Positions 60,189 through 64,000 of a stretch of 64,000 bases of DNA are shown here, piece after piece. The notes beneath the pieces were generated by a model that saw nothing but the letters and a program-made list of their open reading frames with translations, did no database searches and was not told where the DNA came from. The stretch is taken from NCBI GenBank assembly GCA_023078555.1, contig CM041197.1, positions 7,596,842 through 7,660,841 on the forward strand, written 5' to 3'. The position numbers were made by a program, and so were the translations under genes. Each line of letters opens with the position of its first letter. Within the stretch, counting starts at the first letter, position 1. The DNA is from Ulva prolifera. Its lineage: Eukaryota; Chlorophyta; Ulvophyceae; Ulvales; Ulvaceae.

Positions 60189-63100
60189 ATGACGCACCCC
60201 GGGGTCCACGTGCAGGACGACAGCTCCATCAAGACCCTCTCCGGCGGCCCCGCCGCCGCCGGACGGCCCGCGACGCTCGTCCTCGGCGCGACCGGCGGCA
60301 CCGGCGTGCGAGTCGTGCGGCGGCTGCTCGCGCGCGGCGAGCGCGTGCGCGCCCTCGTACGCGACATGGCCAAGGCGCAGCGCGAGCTCGCGGCGCTGCC
60401 GCTCGGCGCCGGCGCCGTGCTGGAGGTCGTTGCGGCGGACCTCTCGCAGCCGGCGACAGTCGTGCCGGAGCTGCTCCAGGACGTGCGGCGTGCGATCTCG
60501 TGCACGGGGGTGGCGGTGCGGCCTCAAGAGGGCGACGACGCGGACCGCTCCAAGTAGGCCTCCCCCCTTGCTACAGCATAGTTGCCGGCGGTGGCCTGCT
60601 GCGTGAGCTGTTGGTTCTCCAGTGTCACAGAGCACGAAGCATAGCATGCATGTGTCCGTGGTCACTGGCACTTGCGTGGCATCAAACGATCACGGTGTAG
60701 ATAGCGTATGATCGGCGCGGGGAATTCCATGCGATCGCAGGCATCCCGGGTCTGGGCGCGTGGGTTGTCTCCTCACGCATTCGTTCGTGACTGACATGCG
60801 TTATTCTTGATAACTTATTTACCACTCACGCATCAGTGTCACGGGGTAAAGGCCGCCTTGAGGTCCTCACACCCTGCCAGCACTCCACTGCCGGATGTCC
60901 CCCACACTGCTTCGGCGCCCCATCGCCCCGCGTGACCGCAGAGTGACCGCCGGCCGCGCTCACGGGCGGTGCGGGCGTGGCCGGCGGTGCGGGCGTGCAG
61001 CAGTGTTGGGTCGCTTTTTAGCATTTCCAGGACTGCCACCCCAGAATTAGATCTGATCATTCGGAATTGATCCATGTGATCGGGCCCGATGACCCAACAC
61101 CGGCGTGCAGGTACCTGCAGGGCATCAAGTTCTATAAGCCTGAGCTGGCAAAGGACACGCCGGAAGCGGTGGAGCGCGTCGGCCTGCACGCCGTGCTCAC
61201 CGCCCTCGCGCCGCAGCTCGGCTTCAAGCAGGGCCTGCCCATCCTCGACACAGGTGAGCCCGCCCGTGGAGCCGCCGAGTTTGCGTTTGCCTCTGCTGAA
61301 GGGGCTCGCCGATTGCGTGGGAATCTGCGCCATCCTCCCAATGTTCACATCTGCTGCGCAACCGCGAGACGCTTTCCACGGACGGCAATGCATTTGCATT
61401 CTGTTGCCATCATTGTCTTCCTCGCTTGTGGTGATGTATCGCATGCATGCACATCATGCATGTGGTGCTTGAGTTGTGGCTGTCGTGCAGCGGCAGTCGA
61501 GTCGCGGTGGGGCCCGCTTGACGACGTGGTCATGGGCGGCGTGTCGCAGAGCGGGCTGTACCGGGTGCGTGGCTCCGGGCCGGCGGGGCAGGACGTCGCC
61601 GTGTTCCGCGGCAACGTGTCAGTTGCGAACAACGGCGGCTTTGCGTCTGTGCGGTCGCGCAACTGGGAGCCGGCGCTCGACCTCGGGGCGTACGAGGGGC
61701 TGCGCATCACGCTGCGCGGCGACGGCCAGCGCTACAAGGTCATCCTGCGCTGCAGCGGCGCGTGGGACAGCATCTGCTACTGCCTCAGCGTCGACACGCC
61801 GGTGCGTCCCGCTGCTGCGGCTGGACTCCTGTTTCGATTGGACATAAGCTTGTCTCGTCCGCCACGATTTGTTTGTCTTGGATCGGGGTGTGCGGAAATT
61901 CTGCTTCCTGGCTGCACGTGACGAGTGGCTGCTACGTATGGCGTGCTCGGCACGTTGCTCGCACTTGTGCATGCTGCTTCATGATTGCGGATCTCTCTGC
62001 GGTTCCACTGACCGCTCGCCCAGCATCCCTGCCACCGCGCCCCTTCCCTGCTTGAACAGCGCCATGCTGTCCCTGCCACCGTGCGCCGACTTGCGTGACG
62101 CCTGCTCCGGCCTGCAGAAGGGCGAGTGGGTGACGCTGGACCTGCCCTTCGAGGACTTCCAGCCGGTCTTCCGCGCCAAGGTGCAACGCTCCGCGCCACC
62201 ACTCGACCCGACACGCATCTCATCAGCACAGTTCATGCTCTCCAAGTTCGAGTACGACGGCGCCCTCAACCCCAGCTTCTCGCCGGGGCTCTTTGAGCTG
62301 CCGATCGCGGAGCTCTCGGCGTACCTCCCGCATGCATGCCCGCCGCGCTTCGTGCACATTTCGTCTGCGGGCGCAACCCGTCCGAACCGACCAGGTGTGA
62401 TGCCTCACAAGAAACCCCCCATGCATGCGGGACGTGTACATGTTGCGAGAGCACAGGGTGTGACTGTGCCGCATGCATGTTGACCTGAGATGTCCACAGA
62501 TTGCGAGTGCATAGGGTGTGCCACACGCATGATGCACGAACCACGCAGCCGGGCACGTCTGCACAGACTGTGCGCATCGGGCAGCGTGCTCTCCGCCACG
62601 TGAACGCCGCTGCGCTGGGTCACTCTGGCGGTGCGTGCAAGTGGGCCATGCGGCGCTGTCGGAGGTGGCTGCAGTCTTGCTGCCATGGCGTTTCTGTGGC
62701 CGAGATGCATGGCGGCGGCCTCCGCGGTGGTCGCATCTCCCGGCGTCCTCCTGTTCACAGACGCACACCGCTCATGCATGTCACACATGTGTGCAAACAT
62801 GCGCGTTGTCCAGAACGGGCTGCAGTGCTCGCACGCACCACACGGCCACTCTATCACCAGGACGAGCATGTTTGAGCGGTGTGCTGGCAGTTGTTATGTC
62901 AGCACCGGCTGCCGCGGCGCTCACGGCCGTGCGGTGCAGGCATAAACATCGAGGAGGAACCGCCGGCGGTCCGCATGAACGACATGCTCGGCGGCATCCT
63001 CACCTACAAGCTCGCCGGCGAGGACCTTGTGCGGGACTGCGGCGTGCCGTTCGCGGTCGTGCGGCCGACGGCGCTCACGGAAGAGCCCGAGGGCATGCCG

Positions 63101-63942
63101 GTCAAGCTCGAGCAGGGCGACACCATCCGGGTGCGCCTCTTGACCGCGACCGCCCTCCTCCCCCTCCCCCGGCCTGCACTTGACTTGTGTGCATGCGTTA
63201 CACACAATCTAAGTGTACTATACTTTCAACGCATCTCTAGTCGACGAACGAGTGCTCCACGGCTGGTGGCAGAGATGTGGCTACGATCTCACAGCTGAAG
63301 GTGGACAGCTGGAGGTGAAAGTGGTAGATTTCTGTTGACTATGCCACGTGCCCGCCCGCTAGGTGGCCGGCCCTGTCCATTTCAGGGCCTTCACTGTCTG
63401 TTCTGTGACAGTGCTGGAATGGATGGCCAGCGCTACATCAATTGAATTAGTGAACAATGGCGGACCTCTCCTGTGAGCGCTTTGGACTGTTATCAGGCGC
63501 ATCTTTTCTCCTGGCTGCAGCACCGGTGAGGTCTGCCCGCCACCCTATCTGCGCAGCCCACCGACTGATTGCTTGGCCACATGGAGAGACGTGTCATGCA
63601 TGCGTACATATCTGCATAACATGCGGAGTTCTGCAGGGCAAGATAAGCCGGGAGGACGTTTCGGACCTGTGCATCAGTCTGCTCAACTCAAAGGCCGCCG
63701 CCAACACCACCTTCGAGGTCACTTCGACCATCGCATTCTCCGACCCGTGGACCGGCTGCGAGAGCAGCGGCGGCGAGTGGCCACGGGGGGCCGGCGCGGC
63801 GGGCCGCGACTGGGAGCGGGAGCTGCGGCAAGCGAAGCTTGTGCCGGGCGTCACCGGCAAAACGATTGACGGGGTGTATACCGGCACGGAGCCGGAGGCG
63901 GAGGCCGCGGCAAAGGCAGACCGCGAGGTCGCGGCTGCATGA
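60189..63942 (+). CDS. HCF173: HCF173-like psbA translation factor (SDR with CIA30 insert)
   Basis: In plants HCF173 is a chloroplast protein that binds psbA mRNA and is needed for D1 synthesis and photosystem II assembly. Six exons are all in phase: 60189-60553, 61111-61253, 61491-61801, 62118-62394, 62940-63130 and 63637-63942 (530 codons plus stop). Exon 1 holds the NAD(P)-binding glycine motif LVLGATGGTGVRVVRRLL. Exons 3-4 hold the inserted CIA30 domain (SRWGPLDDVVMGGVSQSG; NNGGFASVRSRNW; YKVILRCSGAWDS; WVTLDLPFEDFQPVFRA). Exons 4-6 complete the dehydrogenase fold (FVHISSAGATRPNRPGI; ILTYKLAGEDLVRDCGVPFA; VRPTALTEEPEG; GKISREDVSDLCISLL). No active-site Tyr-x-x-x-Lys is evident, as usual for this atypical group. 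No transit peptide is visible after the ATG at 60189, so an upstream exon is likely; the frame is open back to 60090. Intron 1 carries a MITE at its 3' end. Confidence 0.92.
60993..61110 (+). mobile_element. hAT-like MITE, copy 3 (102 bp) at the HCF173 intron 1 acceptor
   Basis: The element at 61001-61102 (CAGTGTTGGGTCG to CCCAACACCG) is flanked by perfect 8-bp repeats GCGTGCAG at 60993-61000 and 61103-61110. The right copy ends in the AG that is the 3' splice site of HCF173 intron 1. The left copy is the same sequence and would have been an equivalent acceptor. Confidence 0.88.
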
Positions 63943-64000
63943 GCTGCAGTGGCTTAAGGGTCCCTGGGCTGCAGTGGCTTGAGGGTCCCTGGGCTGCAGT
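63943..64000. repeat. 25-bp tandem repeat, at least 2.3 copies, runs off the window
   Basis: The unit GCTGCAGTGGCTTRAGGG plus TCCCTGG starts right after the HCF173 stop codon and continues to the window edge, so it lies in the 3' UTR or downstream flank. Confidence 0.85.

Noticed and set aside
61089..61847. Alternative + frames rich in Arg/Ala/Ser
   Set aside because: Out-of-frame reading of HCF173 exons 2 and 3.
1..64000. tRNA, rRNA and other RNA genes
   Set aside because: I looked for T-loop-like GGTTCGA words and found only isolated ones without a matching anticodon arm or acceptor stem. A covariance-model search would be needed to exclude them.

Overview
This is a nuclear window from a eukaryote. 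Genes are split into many exons by short GT-AG introns, there is no operon layout, and non-coding space is large. Two host genes identify the lineage. One is HCF173, an atypical short-chain dehydrogenase with an inserted CIA30 domain that activates psbA/D1 translation in green plastids. The other is a MOK/LF4-type kinase, the family that controls cilium length. Together they point to a photosynthetic, flagellate (or recently flagellate) eukaryote, most likely a green alga. I cannot name a genus.

Layout. 0.1-2.1 kb (-): a zinc-finger, transposon-like protein that looks frame-broken and runs off the window edge. 3.7-3.95 kb: a 60-bp palindromic minisatellite. 4.4-6.7 kb: weakly supported + strand exons. 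7177-24906: a complete 17.7-kb CACTA (EnSpm) DNA transposon with perfect 18-bp terminal inverted repeats starting CACTA and a 3-bp CGT target duplication. It holds a 9-exon tnp2-type transposase (+), a 3-exon Ulp1/C48-type SUMO-like protease (+), at least one left-side minus-strand gene, and a multi-exon minus-strand gene on the right. Three arrays of about 66-90 bp units, each unit with a long palindrome, sit between these genes. 25-31.5 kb (+): a divergent protein kinase that is frame-shifted in its C-lobe. 32.3-39.6 kb (-): a kinase with two tandem kinase domains, probably continuous with exons up to 46.1 kb. 51.5-52.3 kb (+): a fragment paralogous to the 30.5-31.5 kb kinase C-lobe. 53.7-57.1 kb (-): the MOK/LF4 kinase. 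60.2-63.9 kb (+): HCF173, all six exons resolved in phase.

Three copies of a 102-bp, hAT-like miniature element (TIR CAGTGTTGGGTCG, 8-bp target duplications) lie at 38.4, 43.0 and 61.0 kb. The copy at 61.0 kb landed on the 3' splice site of HCF173 intron 1 and duplicated it, as introner-type elements do.

The most interesting items are the intact CACTA element with its protease and palindrome arrays, and the introner-like insertion. The transposase model (1168 codons), the protease model (869 codons), HCF173 (530 codons) and the kinase domain of MOK/LF4 were checked for intron phase by hand. Other gene models are domain-level only.
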